From: Dirofilaria immitis
Taxonomy: Eukaryota; Nematoda; Chromadorea; Rhabditida; Onchocercidae
Assembly: GCA_024305405.1 (NCBI GenBank)
Contig: JAKNDB010000067.1
Span: 1,441,001 to 1,505,000, forward strand
DNA length: 64,000 bases
Direction: 5' to 3'
The notes under the pieces are model-generated. The model searched no databases. It had not been told where the DNA came from and saw nothing but the letters and a program-made list of their open reading frames with translations. The translations under genes and the position numbers were made by a program. The first letter of the stretch is position 1. Each line of letters starts with the position of its first letter. Of the stretch, positions 1-18,562 are shown piece by piece.

Positions 1-116
1 TAGATTATCAATATATCTTTTGCTTATTATAATTATAATGAATCATTTTAAAAATATTTTGCATTTATTTTTCATTTTTCAAATTAGCATTATTATAGTA
101 AATAATTAGAGAAATA

Positions 117-606
117 AATGAATGCAATGATAAATAAAAGAGATTTTTTGATAATTATTATTATAATCGTAATTTCTTAAATAGAATTATTATTACCTAT
201 TATAACTATCTCATTTATAATTATATATATATTGTGCAAGAAGGTAAAGAAAAAACTTTTACAATGTAAATAATATATAAAATGAATGCAATGATAAATA
301 AAAGAGATTTTTTGATAATTATTATTATAATCGTAATTTCTTAAATAGAATTATTATTACCTATTATAACTATCTTATTTATAATTATATATATTGTGCA
401 AGAAGGTAAAGAAAAAACTTTTACAATGTAAATAATATATAAAATGAATGCAATGATAAATAAAAGAGATTTTTGATAATTATTATTATAATCGTAATTT
501 CTTAAATAGAATTATTATTACCTATTATAACTATCTTATTTATAATTATATATATTATGCAAGAAGGTAAGGAAAAAACTTTACAATGTAAATAATATAT
601 AAAATG
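117..606. repeat. Tandem repeat, ~163-bp unit, three copies
   Basis: Three head-to-tail copies begin near 117, 281 and 443, each opening with AATGAATGCAATGATAAATA and ending near ACAATGTAAATAATATATAA. The copies are nearly identical, differing by small indels in T and TA runs. No coding potential is seen. The array lies downstream of, or in a 3' intron of, the ACSF2-like gene. Confidence 0.9.
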
Positions 607-1194
607 AACGCTTATTATTATAATAATATGATCATAATTGATATGCAATTTTTAATGGCCGCAATTTTTCATTTTTTGTCTTTCTAGCAAATACGAAAAA
701 TATTTCAGCTATTTATTTTTCGAATAATTTATAAAATAGAAGGAATTATTTTGAAACTATCCCTATCTTTCGCAAAAAAAATTAAAAACAAAACAAACAA
801 ACAAATAAACAAATAAACAAACAAATAAACAAACAAACCTTATTATTTTTGCATAAGGCAATTAGATCGGTCAATATGACATCCACATTCTTTTAGGATT
901 TTTCAACACAATAAATGCATACAATGGAAGTTTTTTGTTAAGAGCAACAATCTGAAATTGGCTTATCATTTTCTGATAATAAATTGATAATTTTTAAATT
1001 TGCCAAATAATTATTTTATAATTAAATTATTTTTAATATTGTAACAATTAATCTCGTAATGCTATTTTTGCCAATTTTTTTCCTCCAAGAAGGTTAATAT
1101 TCGAAAGATAAATGCATATATTTTGATAAATCATTTGAAGTGTATAATACATATACAATGTCTATTATCATTGATAAAAATTATACAGTAGTGT

Positions 1195-1715
1195 GATAAT
1201 AATATATAAAATGTTTATCACTTCTGATAAAAATTTAAAAATTATCATTTAAATGTCTGACAAAAATTTAAAAATTATCATTTGAATCCATGATAAAAAC
1301 TTAAAAATTATTATTTGAATCTCTCATAAAAATTCAACAATTATCATTTAAATGTCTGATAAAAATTTTAAAATTATCATTTGAATCCATGATAAAAACT
1401 TAAAAATTATTATTTGAATCTCTGATAAAAATTCAACAATTATCATTTAAATGTCTGATAAAAATTTAACAATTATCATTTAAATGTCTGATAAAAATTT
1501 TAAAATTATCATTTGAATCCATGATAAAAACTTAAAAATTATTATTTGAATCTCTGATAAAAATTCAACCATTATCATTTAAATGTCTGATAAAAATTTA
1601 ACAATTATCATTTAAATGTCTGAAAAAATTTAAAAATTATCATTTGAATCCATGATAAAAACTTAGAAATTATTATTTGAATCTCTGATAAAAATTTAAA
1701 AATTATAAATCATTT
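1195..1715. repeat. Minisatellite of ~33-bp GATAAAAATTTAAAAATTATC-type units
   Basis: A degenerate unit (GATAAAAATT-AA-AATTATCATTTGAAT-type) repeats about 15 times. A higher-order pattern is visible: the variant starting TTGAATCCATGATAAAAAC recurs at about 1281, 1381, 1512 and 1643, so the array grew by duplication of 100-131 bp blocks. No genes are seen between position 1 and the last recognisable coding exon near 2080. Confidence 0.85.
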
Positions 1716-2079
1716 GAAGTGTATAATACAAATTAAAAATTTCTATTATCTATCTATCATTGAATTCTTCAACATTTAATAGCTAATAATAATAATTTGT
1801 TTATTTAAATTAAATTCTTATCAAAGTTTTATAAAATTTCAATAAATAAAAACAAATTTAATTTAAAATAGCAATCAATAATATATTGATAGCATTTAAT
1901 TCATTTATTTCATAAAATCCTTTAACAATTCTATGAAAAAAAACTTTTTTATTTTTATTACCTAAATATCAATGAAAATTGTAAATAAAATAATAAAATA
2001 TATTTTGAATTTGTATTAAACGTTATTTCATGAAATTTACATAAATTTATATGAAAAGAAAGAAAAAAAAAGTCTGACC

Positions 2080-7713
<5,634 letters not shown>

Positions 7714-8889
7714 CTAAACATTATAATTATATAAATTATCAATTATCAAATTTATACCATTCCATTGATTCAAATGAGATAATAAAAATGAAAAATATTC
7801 CGACTTAGAAATACGTATAGTCTAAATAATCGTAATATATTTAATATAAAACAATTAAATCGGATAATGATAAGAAATTAAGGAAAAAAAGATTTTATTT
7901 TTCCTACTTTCATGCTTGCAATTAAGTTATCAGAAGTATGTATGAGTTATTTTTTTTTTTTTTTGGAATATCCGGAAAATTAAGAATAATTTACCGTTGA
8001 TTTTACTGGAAGACAAAAGACTGAATAGTTTATCAACAATTATATGATAAAATTTTAAAATGATTTCAATGTTTGTTATATCGAAGTAAATGTTTATTCG
8101 AGATATTTCTGATAAAATAACAAAATCCGTTGAAATTTGAATATTCCAATAAAATATTAAATTTTCAATGACTCGAATGATCAAATATGATAATCAGGAA
8201 GATATCTACCTGATAAGTATCGCTTCAACAAATTTTATTACCAAAAATTATCTAAAAAATTTTAGCAAAAATGATCTAAATCATTTGTTGTAAAATGAAG
8301 TAAGAGATGGCATCATAAAATATAGAAGAAATTCGTTTTAGCGCCTTATGCCAGACGAACAACATCTTTATCAGTTGTGATGTATTAGCAATAGATCTAT
8401 AGCAGCATTACGACAGACAATCGATAAGCTGCTTAGCTAAAACTCGAGCTTATGCTAAGCTAAAGCTTCAACTATTATTCGATATATTAATTTATCAATC
8501 AGTCTCAATAGAATACATAAATATTCCAAGCTTATGCTCGATAGCGATAACACTCGTGTATTTTTTTCCGAACATTTTTTGATGAATTGATAATTCTTCA
8601 CATCCTTTTATTTATTTCATTGCTTAGCTTTTGAAAAATCCAAACATATAAAAATAGAATTTAAGCAAACCCATAAAATTTCATCCAATTTCTTTTTTTT
8701 TTTTTGAAAACTTTATTAGAATGCATCCATACTTCATCGTCAATTATTATTAATTATAAACATGAAAATTTGTTTTAATCTAAACATTAATAACTGTACT
8801 TTATGTCATTTGTGATTGCAATGTAGTTGCTCAATCGAAACAAATCAAAAATTTAAACATTTTATCAAAATTGAACTCATTCAAATTTA
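7714..8889. other. Intergenic region between POLD1 3' end and ACSF2-like 5' exon
   Basis: Both flanking genes are on the minus strand about 1.2 kb apart. The 5'-most ACSF2-like exon or exons should lie here but were not identified. Around 8400-8475 there are interleaved short inverted repeats (GCTTAGCTAA / TTAGCATAAGC-like). No tRNA or convincing ORF is seen. Confidence 0.6.
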
Positions 8890-11800
8890 TCACCAAGTTG
8901 AGAGGTAAAATCGTTGAAGAGATTTCATTTGTTCTGCAAGATCGTATCGTACTTTTTCTCGCATATAAAAGATTGGACAGTCCCTTCTGAAAAGAAAAGA
9001 AACGTTTATAACGAAAAGATAAACAAAAATCAACTCAATTTTGAATTAATGAAGAAAATTCCAACTTGTAAAGACTTGGATGGATTTATTTCTAAACTAT
9101 AATGTATTTTTTAAATTGGGAAAGACATGAAAACGAATATTTCATATCGAAATAAGAAACAAAAAATATTATAGCTTCTAATGAATAATAAAATGCGAAT
9201 CTCGAAATAGAAGAATTTGATTTCAAAATTTCGAATTTTTTTATTTTTATTTTCGAAAAATGTTTTCTTCTTTAAATAATGAAAATTTACGCAGAGCAAA
9301 GCACTTCCTCGTTCATTGTCCCGGAACAATTCTGACATTCAGTCCATAATCTTGCAAAACGGTTTTCTATAGCATTCATTAGAGCTAACTGAAACAGCAA
9401 CCGAAATGTAGAAAAAAATCCCTAATAGTTAAGAATAATTTCAGAATTGAAGTCATTAATTCTTCTTGAATAAAAAAGATCATTCAAAAATCTAAGGAAA
9501 CAAAGCTAGAAAATTTTGGTATTCAACATTATCACTGAGTACATCCTCATGCATTATATAATACGCAATATTAATATTAGGCAGAGAAATATTGTTTGCA
9601 AAATGTCTGATCGACAGAAATTGATTTGAAAAATTATTATCATTAAAAAAGATTGGACCGGATCATTATGCATGCATGTTGCCTAACACTTAGCAACATC
9701 TGATGAATTATAGATCATACGTTAAAAAAATTGTAACTTACATGGGTAATGTAAACTTTCCCTTCATTGGGTTTGCAATGCATGCATGTGGCATCACTCA
9801 CACCTTTTGGTAAACTACTCTTGCAGGAAAGGCACCGTTCGGTTTTCTGGAAAAACTGTGACAACCCGGATTTTTTTGATTGCACCACTGTCCTAACCAG
9901 CGTATGTACACCAGCTCAAAATCGAAAACAACAGTGATGAAAATTTTTCAGCACGTTTTCTATTTAATTAATGAAATTTTCAATTTTAAAAACATTACTT
10001 GTTAAAATTGTTTCAGCTTTATCACCCAAAACAGGCTCAAAAATACGAGCCAGTGGTTTGGCCAGTTGATTTTCCAAATAATAGGCTGTATCGATGGGTA
10101 TATTGTTTTGTAATACGTATATAGGATCCTCGGCCTTTTCATAAGCTGGAACCTAAAACAGAGCGCACCCTATCTTGCTCTGATAACAAAGATTTAATCC
10201 AGTTTATGGTACGTTGATTGCAGTAGTCATATAAAAATTAAAGGATTTAGAAACTACCTTTTGGCCTTTGGCAACAATAACATAAGGCACACGATCACCT
10301 AAGCGCGGCGCTGATCCGGCATCGCGCTCTCGCATTCTTTCTGCTAAAATTACATGGGCCTGTTTCGCAGCATAAGCCTGAAACAAAAAATTTTGGCTAA
10401 GAGCTGTCGCCTAGGAATGCTATCGAAAATAAACAAATAACAACCAAAAAGCTTGCAAGTCGAAATAATTTCCATTCAGAAAACTCACATTACTTGACCG
10501 AGTTAGTTCTTTGGTAATTATAAGTTCTGAGATATCAATCCGATTGCAAAGAAGATCCGATATAACCTGTTTTAAAAATCCAAATTATGAATTTAAAATG
10601 CGAAAATAATCGTTTTCTAACTTATTATGAAAATCAAAAAATCCACTCATCAAGCTACAGAATGTGAAAAAATTAATCACTTTCTTGGCATGTTCTAGAG
10701 CACTTGTAGCATCACCATCCAACAACATTTTTTCTAGACATGTACTCAAAACTTTTGAAACCAACGGACAATTATCACGTCGAACTGTTTCCAATCCTTT
10801 ACAATCAATTTTGTCATGCTTTTCAGGACGTGTAAAATATAAACCGGCATAGCGTTTCTTATTTATCAATAGAAAAGGTGAGTAAACCTGTAATGTTTTG
10901 CAAAACTGATCAAAATTTATTAAAATTTTTTCACATATATACGAGCGTTTTATTGCTTAGTACGGAATCTGATTACATTAGCAATTCGTAAAGAAGTTGT
11001 TTTATGAAAAATAGATAAATTTATTAAAATTTTTTCACTCTCAAGTATTTGGAATTTACACCGTGCCAAAAATTTAAAACGTCAAATTTGAAATTAAAAT
11101 TTTGAAATTAAAAATTCAAAACTTCATCGTTCTCTTCAACCACAACCACTATCCTAGACAGCAAATAGAAATCTGATACCTTTTCAAACTCCAATTTAAT
11201 TGGAGGTATGAACTTCTTACTAACTTCTGTAGCAGCGTGTAAACCAAGTTCCATCGCTGCTTTAACGTCTTTAACACCAAATTTTACCATTACTGAATCA
11301 GTGTCACCATAAATAACCTAAAATCAGCTAAAAATAAAAAGTAATCAGGTGTCAAAACTGAAGCAATAAAGCCAATAAAATTTTCTTTTATGGTTTCTCT
11401 TTTCCTTGCTTATGCAATCGAAAACTGCTCCTAATTTAAGTTTCTTTCCTTGTTTTTAAACTTCAGATTGGAATATAATTTGGAATATCAAAATATTAAG
11501 ATATGATTCCCATAAGTTACGTATTTTTCGTCGATCTACCAATTAGGTGGAAAGATATATCACAGTCCAACTAACTTTTGGATGGACCTGTTAATAACAT
11601 AATTTTTGAACAACATATTTACCTGAGCATCACATGGACATTTGCCATCCAAGTAGCCCTCCTTGTAAATTTCCTCAACTGTATTCTTCGTCAAATCAAT
11701 CATTTGACGACCATAAGCTGATTACTGATTGAGAAATCTCTAAGCAGGGTAATTTCCCAACCGAAGCGCCTGTAAAACCATAAACCGAGTTTGCTGATAT

Positions 11801-14800
11801 TTTCAACGCAAGTTGTCTACCGTTTAATACCATTCGTCTGAAAAAAAAAGTTGCAAAAAATAAATTTTTTTCCTACAATACTAGATTTAATTATTTTAAG
11901 CACCAATAATAATCCACAAGATAGATCAAATTTTCAATAAAATTTTTTGAAGAATGTCTTTCATATTGGCTATCATACAAAATGCAACTGCTTAGTTAAC
12001 CAGTACTCATATAATACATGAAATCTAACACCAATTTCGAGAATGAAAAACCTTTACCGAAATGAATCCTGTTCATTCTTTAGGTCATTCTTTGCTTGTT
12101 TTCTGGCACCTAATAAATCTTCCAGAACCTGAGGTAACAATCCACGACGAATGTTTGACTTCACGAAGCGATTATTTGACGGAGTGACTTCCACATCAGA
12201 GTCAGAAAGACTAAAAATTTATCAAAAACTTATGTTCCTTATATTTTATTACAAATAAATTCATCTATCATAAATTTTTGGATTATTTAATTATTTAGTT
12301 CTCACTGGTTTCAAACAACTTACTCATGTGCTGCATTTGAGCCGCGAATCAATGTGGTGTAGCATAAATTGTGAGCGATCATAATAGATGGATATAAAGA
12401 TGCAAAATCAAGCGTTGCAATTGGAGTATTGTAGAAACCTCGAATAGGATCGATTACTGTTGCACCTTCGTAGGTATCGTCAGCTTGTATGATATCAATA
12501 ACTGGTAAAAACAAATGCATCGATTTTGCCTAAAATTTGTAAAAACGTTTATTTCGTTATAACTTCTAGTATAACTAGATTGAATAATTTTAATCTAAAT
12601 AAGCGAAAAAATCAGGCAAAAAAATTGCCTACTTCTTTGTATCTTTTCATAAAATTCATACTTTTCGAAGAATCTGTGACAAAACTTTGATCTGTTGACC
12701 TCTAGAAAGCAGATAATCGAGAGGAACACCGGTAACACGTGCCATCTCAATATAATTAATGACGGACATTAATTTCTGAAGTAATTTTAGTGGCAAATAT
12801 GCATCTTTCATACAGTAAATAGCTAGTCGACGACGCGTAAAGGCATTTCCATTCTGAAAATTCTTCCGAAAAAATTTAATATTAATGATTTTCATATATT
12901 TCTAAGTCTAAAACCAAAGTACGGTTATATAAATTTAGTATTACATCCCTCCTTTTTCTTCATAAATACCACTTAATAACGGATGACATTCATCTACTAC
13001 CCAGACGAAGTAAATACGCTCTCGAGAATTCTCGAAATTAATATTTGAATTTTTCCTTAACATTCTAAGATAACTTACCTGTAGATCTGCAATCATTGAA
13101 TAGTCCACATCTTCTTTTTGCTCACATAAAAAGTGGTAACTGACACTATTCAAAGAATAACTTCGTAATTTGTAATCCCGCAAAATGACCTGAATTCAAT
13201 CTCTGTTAGACCAAATAATGTACACGAAGCACAAATCGTGCCGAATGCAGGGATCGAACCTGCGACCTTCTGTTTACAAGACAGACGCTCTAACCACTGA
13301 GCTAATCCGGCCTGTCCAACAGATCTTTACACATACTGAAGATTTCAATACAATAAGGAAACATGCAAAAACAAAGCCAACTTGGGGTTAAACTAGCAAC
13401 CATCGTTTAGAGATAAACCTTTTGCATAATGTATGCTAATAATGATTTACGTACACTTGTAACTAACTACAAAGTTACTATACAATCTTTAAAGGCTTTA
13501 TAAATCTAATGCCATTTTATTAAACAAATTCAGATTCAAAGATTCATTTTCAAGAAATGTATTTTAAAAATGAAGACAGAAACATAAATACTTTCATCTA
13601 ACCGTATCTTTTTGAAAGAAGAGAAAAATATTATGCAGATAATCGCTACAATAATTTACGTACATTCCGAAAAAACCGATCTAAATTACCACAAATCTAA
13701 TCGGTTGATTAGACTGAATAAGTTTTCTTTCAGATATGTGAGTTAGATGTGTCGGAAATAATGTGCTTAGGAAGAATCTCATAATATGCTTAATTTTTTT
13801 GTGGATGATGCAGCACGGATGGGAACATCAAAAAAAACTGATTTTAATTTATGAATTCATTATAATTTCTTGATTAATTGTTGATAAAATCAATGTATGT
13901 ATTTTATAGTTTGTTTTTAGTTTTCAAAGCTTATATAATTGACGTCAAATTATTTACTTGTGTCCTTATCATCTTAGTTCATACATTTTTCTAATTTTTT
14001 GAAGTTTTTATATTAAATTTTGATATTACCGTTCAATTTTTTTTTAATTTGTAGACTACCATAAATCTGCAGTAATCAAACAGTTCATATATTCACTTCG
14101 TTTATAGAATAAGTGACATTGCTTCACAGAAAAAAAAGTTAGGTAATTATAATCCATCATCCTACCAAATTTACCTACGCAATACTGATGTATTTTGACA
14201 TCCTAATTGCGACATAACCATAAATTAATTCAAAATACAATTATCAACATAAACTAATTTACTTGGAAGACATCAAAAACAACCCGTCCTTCGACATTTG
14301 TTACTTTGTTTGTTCTGTTACCCATTTGTTTACTGGATAAAGGCATTTCTCGAACCTTTGAAAGTGATCTTAGAACGCGTCCTAGCATTGTTGCTTGATT
14401 TTCAATCTAAATCAGCAAGATTTACAATTAACTGCTTTATTAATAAAAACTTTTCCTTAACTAAAAATACAATAACAAACGTTTAATGCTCGAGCACGTT
14501 CTACTATGTATGGGAAATCAAAATTCTGAATATTATAACCGGTAATAAGGTCCGGATCAACAGTACGAACAAATTCTGCCCATTTCTGAAAATAGTTCGC
14601 AAATTGAAAAACTATATCTAAGAAATAAAGAAATGAATTAATGTCATTTTTTAAATAAGAACCAAAATTTTAGAACTTCTCTCACACTAAGCAATTCTTC
14701 TTCTGTTTTAGAAACAATAATTTCACTGCCGATGACTGGAGCGGTTTCACCAATTACAAAACAATTCCGAATGAATGGTTCATTCTCGCCTTCAACTTTG

Positions 14801-17738
14801 ACCATGTTAGCTATTTGTATAACAGCATCTGTGTGCGCTTCCGGAAATATTCCTGAAAACAATGAAAACCATAAAAATCGAGCATATTTAACCTGAAAAT
14901 TTGAAAAATTAGATACAAATAGCCAATTCTCAATGCAATGAAGTTCATTAATTCTTACAGAATTTAATTTATTAATGAAATATGTTTGAATAAGAACATT
15001 TCATATACGATATGAAAACTCAAAGATGATCATTTAAATGGCAAATAAGTACAGTTTAATTTATGTTATGATAGGAATAGTTAATTAAAGATTAAAGAAA
15101 TTCTTATGAATTAAAGAAATTAACATGAAATTTTTGAAGTAAGGACAAGATTTTTTGTAAACCTTGTCGATTCGTACATTCAATATCAAACGATAAAATA
15201 CGTAATGGTGCTATTGCCGACCAGTCTGGAGATGATTCAAGGGAATGAATAACAAGATCTGTATTGCTTATTGAACACTGCAAAATAACTTTTAAGACTA
15301 ATACTTAATCATTCTCTGACATTATCTTTCAAATAAGCATGACATGTAAGAATATTTTATGCCATGCAATCTTATGGTCGCAAAATCTAAACTAGTGGTT
15401 TAGACCCTTTTCGTTATTAGTATTATGAAAATATGCCATATTATTATCATTTGCAATAACATAATAAATGACACTGATGCATAAAATATTCCTATAATGA
15501 CACTAACAGAAATATTTTACATAAACTCAATGAGTAGGTGTGTGTAATAGTGTATTCAAGTTCAAAGGCAAAGCATTATTAAATCGTCAATAATTTCGGT
15601 GAAATCCTAAAGTCAGACTGACAGTATTTTAATACATTTCTAAAAAAATTGAAAGAAAACAAACCTCAAACTGACAACGACTGATCATTTCCTTTCCTGT
15701 AACAATTCGATATTTTTTCGCTGGCAACGTAACCCAGGCGCAACCAACCAAATCATGATCTATCATAAATCTAATTTCAAAATCAATATTTGTTTCGAAA
15801 CATGGTAATGATTCGACTTGCCCCTCTTTAGTCAACTTCACTCCATTTGTAAATATTCGTCTACCTAGAAAAAAATAGAGTTAATATCATTACATTATAA
15901 TTAAAAATAATTCCAGAAGCTCCAGCAAAAACTTGATCATCATAATTCATAATTATTTTATAATTACCAAAAATGCAAAATTTATCATGAATTTGAAAAA
16001 TTCCATTGCTTACAGAGATTGAGAAGTTTCGGCGAACGAACATATACTTTTAGAAATTTCTGTTCTAGATCCTTTTTATACTCGTAAATACTGGCACCAT
16101 ATACAATGTCGAGATCAATAACTAAATTACCAATGTTCTTTGGGATACCGATATTTGCTGGAACCTGAGTCTGAAATTCATAAGCGTGATAACTACAAAA
16201 ATCTTACCTTTTGAAGTTATTTAATTTGAAACAGTGAAGAAATTATAGCATAGAGAACATTAGAGTCTTGAAAACATAAAAATTCCTTCAAATTTGAATG
16301 ATTAACCTTAATAATATCATTTAGATATTCCCTTGCATATTCTATTTCTTTTTATCAAAGGAATTTTTCAACAATACATAGAAATAAGGAAGAAATCCAT
16401 GAACTTGTACGCAAACTGAGTTCTGACCAGCAGTAACTCCGAATAAACGAATGACAACATTATTTTCGACATCTGAAATAAAAATAAAGAAAGCATTTAT
16501 TTGAACACAATAATGATGTCACATCTCAGAATAACATCTTCGATTATAACTTCAAGTTTAGCTTAATTCACATTATTTAACGGTAGTTAGCTATTTAAAT
16601 TTGAGGGTAATATTTTTAAAGGGGACATCTTAATATTCCTCGTTTTCTAATGTACAACCAAGTTATTTCTTTAAAAATTTTCACTTACTCATATAATAAT
16701 CGACATCAACAACTTGAAAATTGATTTCTTGTTCATTCGTATGTAATTCAGCAGGTAGTGGTGGACGAGCCCAAATATGATCTGAAATGAACATAGATAT
16801 ATTCAAATAAATGTTAGTATTCCATACATAAATAAATTTTAAACAACTGTAAGGGTATAAATGATATTTCCATAAAATATTTTGCTTTATTTCTACACTT
16901 GACGTTATTTGCCATCAACCATTTTTTGATTATATTTGAAATGAAGGATAAACTGACTCGTTTCAAACTGATTAATTGTAGTTCTTATTAAACTATCATC
17001 AGACGGCGCTAATGATGCGAGCTGTGTTACAAAAACTGATGGTTCCTCCTCGACTGATCTGCAATTCAAACAAGTCCAAATGTAATAGGTAACAAGTGGT
17101 TATAAGAAATATTGGAATTATTCATTGACTGCTACAGTAAATAATAGAATTAAAGAGATAACTAGATGACATGCCTTTCTTGCAACTAATACAATCAGAA
17201 TCTCAGAAGAAAATAAATACCTCCTCACATTAACCTATCTTCCCAATTTCAATATCATGAAGGAAAATTCCGTATTTTCAATAAAATTCTCCGTATTTAA
17301 TAAAGCAATTTTACTTATAATTATTTACTTTCTCTCTGACTATGTAGCCTTTATGTATAGCACTATCAACAAAAGTGTAAAATATTATGAAATCTATTAA
17401 TATAAGCCGGAAAGATATTCTTGCGAATATATCAGCTTTTCAAAGAAATAAGTGATTAAAACTAATCGAAAATTCAATTATGACATGAATTAAATCAAAT
17501 ATTGTAAGTTTTCATTCTAATTTTTATATACAATCAGATTATCGGTATATATCATATTGTTATCAAAAAATATATTATAATTAGCGTATACTTTTTTTTT
17601 GTAACATTTTATGAGGAGTTATTTCTGGTAAATATTATTATTATCATTATTATTAATTTATTAAAATTCAAAAAGATTAAACCTGTTCCGTTTTGCTTTT
17701 GCCAATAACGGTGCTGGTCGTGCTGTACGTTTACCCAT
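8890..17738 (-). CDS. POLD1: DNA polymerase delta catalytic subunit
   Basis: Complete gene; 23 exons (minus): 17738-17683, 17058-16958, 16781-16689, 16472-16307, 16170-16014, 15864-15665, 15277-15163, 14852-14686, 14585-14481, 14406-14263, 13189-13079, 12853-12662, 12529-12324, 12210-12058, 11837-11623, 11317-11180, 10887-10681, 10566-10489, 10377-10258, 10152-9999, 9914-9742, 9388-9291, 8986-8890. Replicative B-family polymerase with 3'-5' exonuclease. Exo I SFDIEC (~290), Exo [13 protein letters not shown], Exo [11 protein letters not shown], motif [11 protein letters not shown] (~580), motif C YGDTDS (~730), CysA (CLSC...CMHC) and the CysB Fe-S ligands (CQNC...C...DC) are all present. Phases agree throughout, except that one base is missing in the T5 run 16349-16353 and one extra base sits near 11721. 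With these corrected the protein is 1081 aa, ending ...RFYLSTW. Exon 21 uses an unusual TTTTGAG acceptor. A tRNA gene sits in intron 10. Confidence 0.97.
13239..13311 (-). tRNA. tRNA-Thr (anticodon TGT)
   Basis: A 73-nt cloverleaf reads cleanly on the minus strand. The acceptor stem is GCCGGAT/ATTCGGC with discriminator A; the D arm is GCTC...GAGC; the anticodon stem TCTGT/ACAGA holds the loop CTTGTAA (anticodon TGT); the T arm is GCAGG-TTCGATC-CCTGC. The internal pol III promoter boxes (TAGCTCAGTGG and GGTTCGATCC types) are intact and there is no intron. It lies inside POLD1 intron 10 (13190-14262), on the same strand as the host gene. Confidence 0.97.
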
Positions 17739-18119
17739 CCGTAATGCAATCTTATATCAAACACGGTATATGCTCAACAACAGCTATTATGAATATAACA
17801 TCAGTCAATTTTTTTGGATTCGTCTCTTCATCCACATGGCAAAATAAAAATAATAACTGCAAATGCAAAATCAAAAAGAAAAAGAAATTCTATATGATAT
17901 AATATAATATGATGAAAGTAAGGAAACGAAACGATTTCGAATTTAACTGCCTTCAGCCAAAATTCTATCGAAAAATGCATCTAATAACATTTCTTCATCT
18001 CACATGATGCCCGATATATTCTACCGTCTTGGACTACGGTAACGTCTCGAGTTTAGTGTCTTTTCGTGGTATCTATCAAAGTTATGGTACCTTCTTAATC
18101 CAACCAAATCGCACCTCTC

Positions 18120-18251
18120 ATGCAAGATCACATCGCTTCACAAAATCTTGCTGCCAGAACAGCTGTGAAAGAGGAAAAGGGAATTCAAAATTCGCGCGGT
18201 GGTTTAGACCATCTTCATGCGGCTGTTCGTATAATTCGCACTGGAAAATAA
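18120..18251 (+). CDS. Possible small ORF, 43 aa, unidentified
   Basis: ATG to TAA, starting MQDHIASQNLAARTAVKEEK and ending RIIRTGK. The composition is balanced and charged, unlike the Ile/Phe/Lys-rich chance ORFs elsewhere, and it sits in the least AT-rich part of the intergenic region. A stop lies just upstream in frame. No family is recognised. It could be a real short protein, a leftover exon, or part of a processed pseudogene. Confidence 0.25.
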   Translation: MQDHIASQNLAARTAVKEEKGIQNSRGGLDHLHAAVRIIRTGK

Positions 18252-18386
18252 TTCGCACGCTTAATTTTTAGAGCGGATTTTTATCGTCCACTTCCGATTA
18301 CGGTGGGGTTTTTGGATTGTGGTCTTAATGAAATATAAGCTGATCTGTTGATTGAAGTGGAAATTTGAATTAAATTGGAATGAGGA

Positions 18387-18562
18387 GAATGCAATTACTC
18401 AATCGTAGTTCGCGAACTCTGATCTTTAATTACTCAGTCATAGTTCGTGAACTTTGACCTTTAATTGCTCAATCATAGTTCGTGAACTCTGGCTTTCAAT
18501 TGCTCAATCATAGTTCGTGAACTCTGGCTTTCAATTGCTCAATCATAGTTCGTGAACTCTGA
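18387..18562. repeat. 36-bp tandem repeat, ~5 copies, with a palindromic core
   Basis: The unit is TCAATTGCTCAATCATAGTT followed by CGTGAACTCTGGCTTT. The two rightmost full units are identical and the left ones diverge. Each copy contains AGTTCGYGAACT; in the first copy it is the perfect palindrome AGTTCGCGAACT. It lies in the divergent upstream region of POLD1 and MANEA. Confidence 0.9.

Noticed and set aside
8914..9102. Plus-strand 62-codon ORF
   Set aside because: Its left part is antisense to the last POLD1 exon, which has the conserved [12 protein letters not shown] sequence; no independent support.
14298..14486. Plus-strand 62-codon ORF
   Set aside because: Antisense shadow of POLD1 exon 10 (LGRVLRS... 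region).
18387..18562. Repeat array considered as CRISPR
   Set aside because: Units are contiguous with no unique spacers, in a eukaryotic context.
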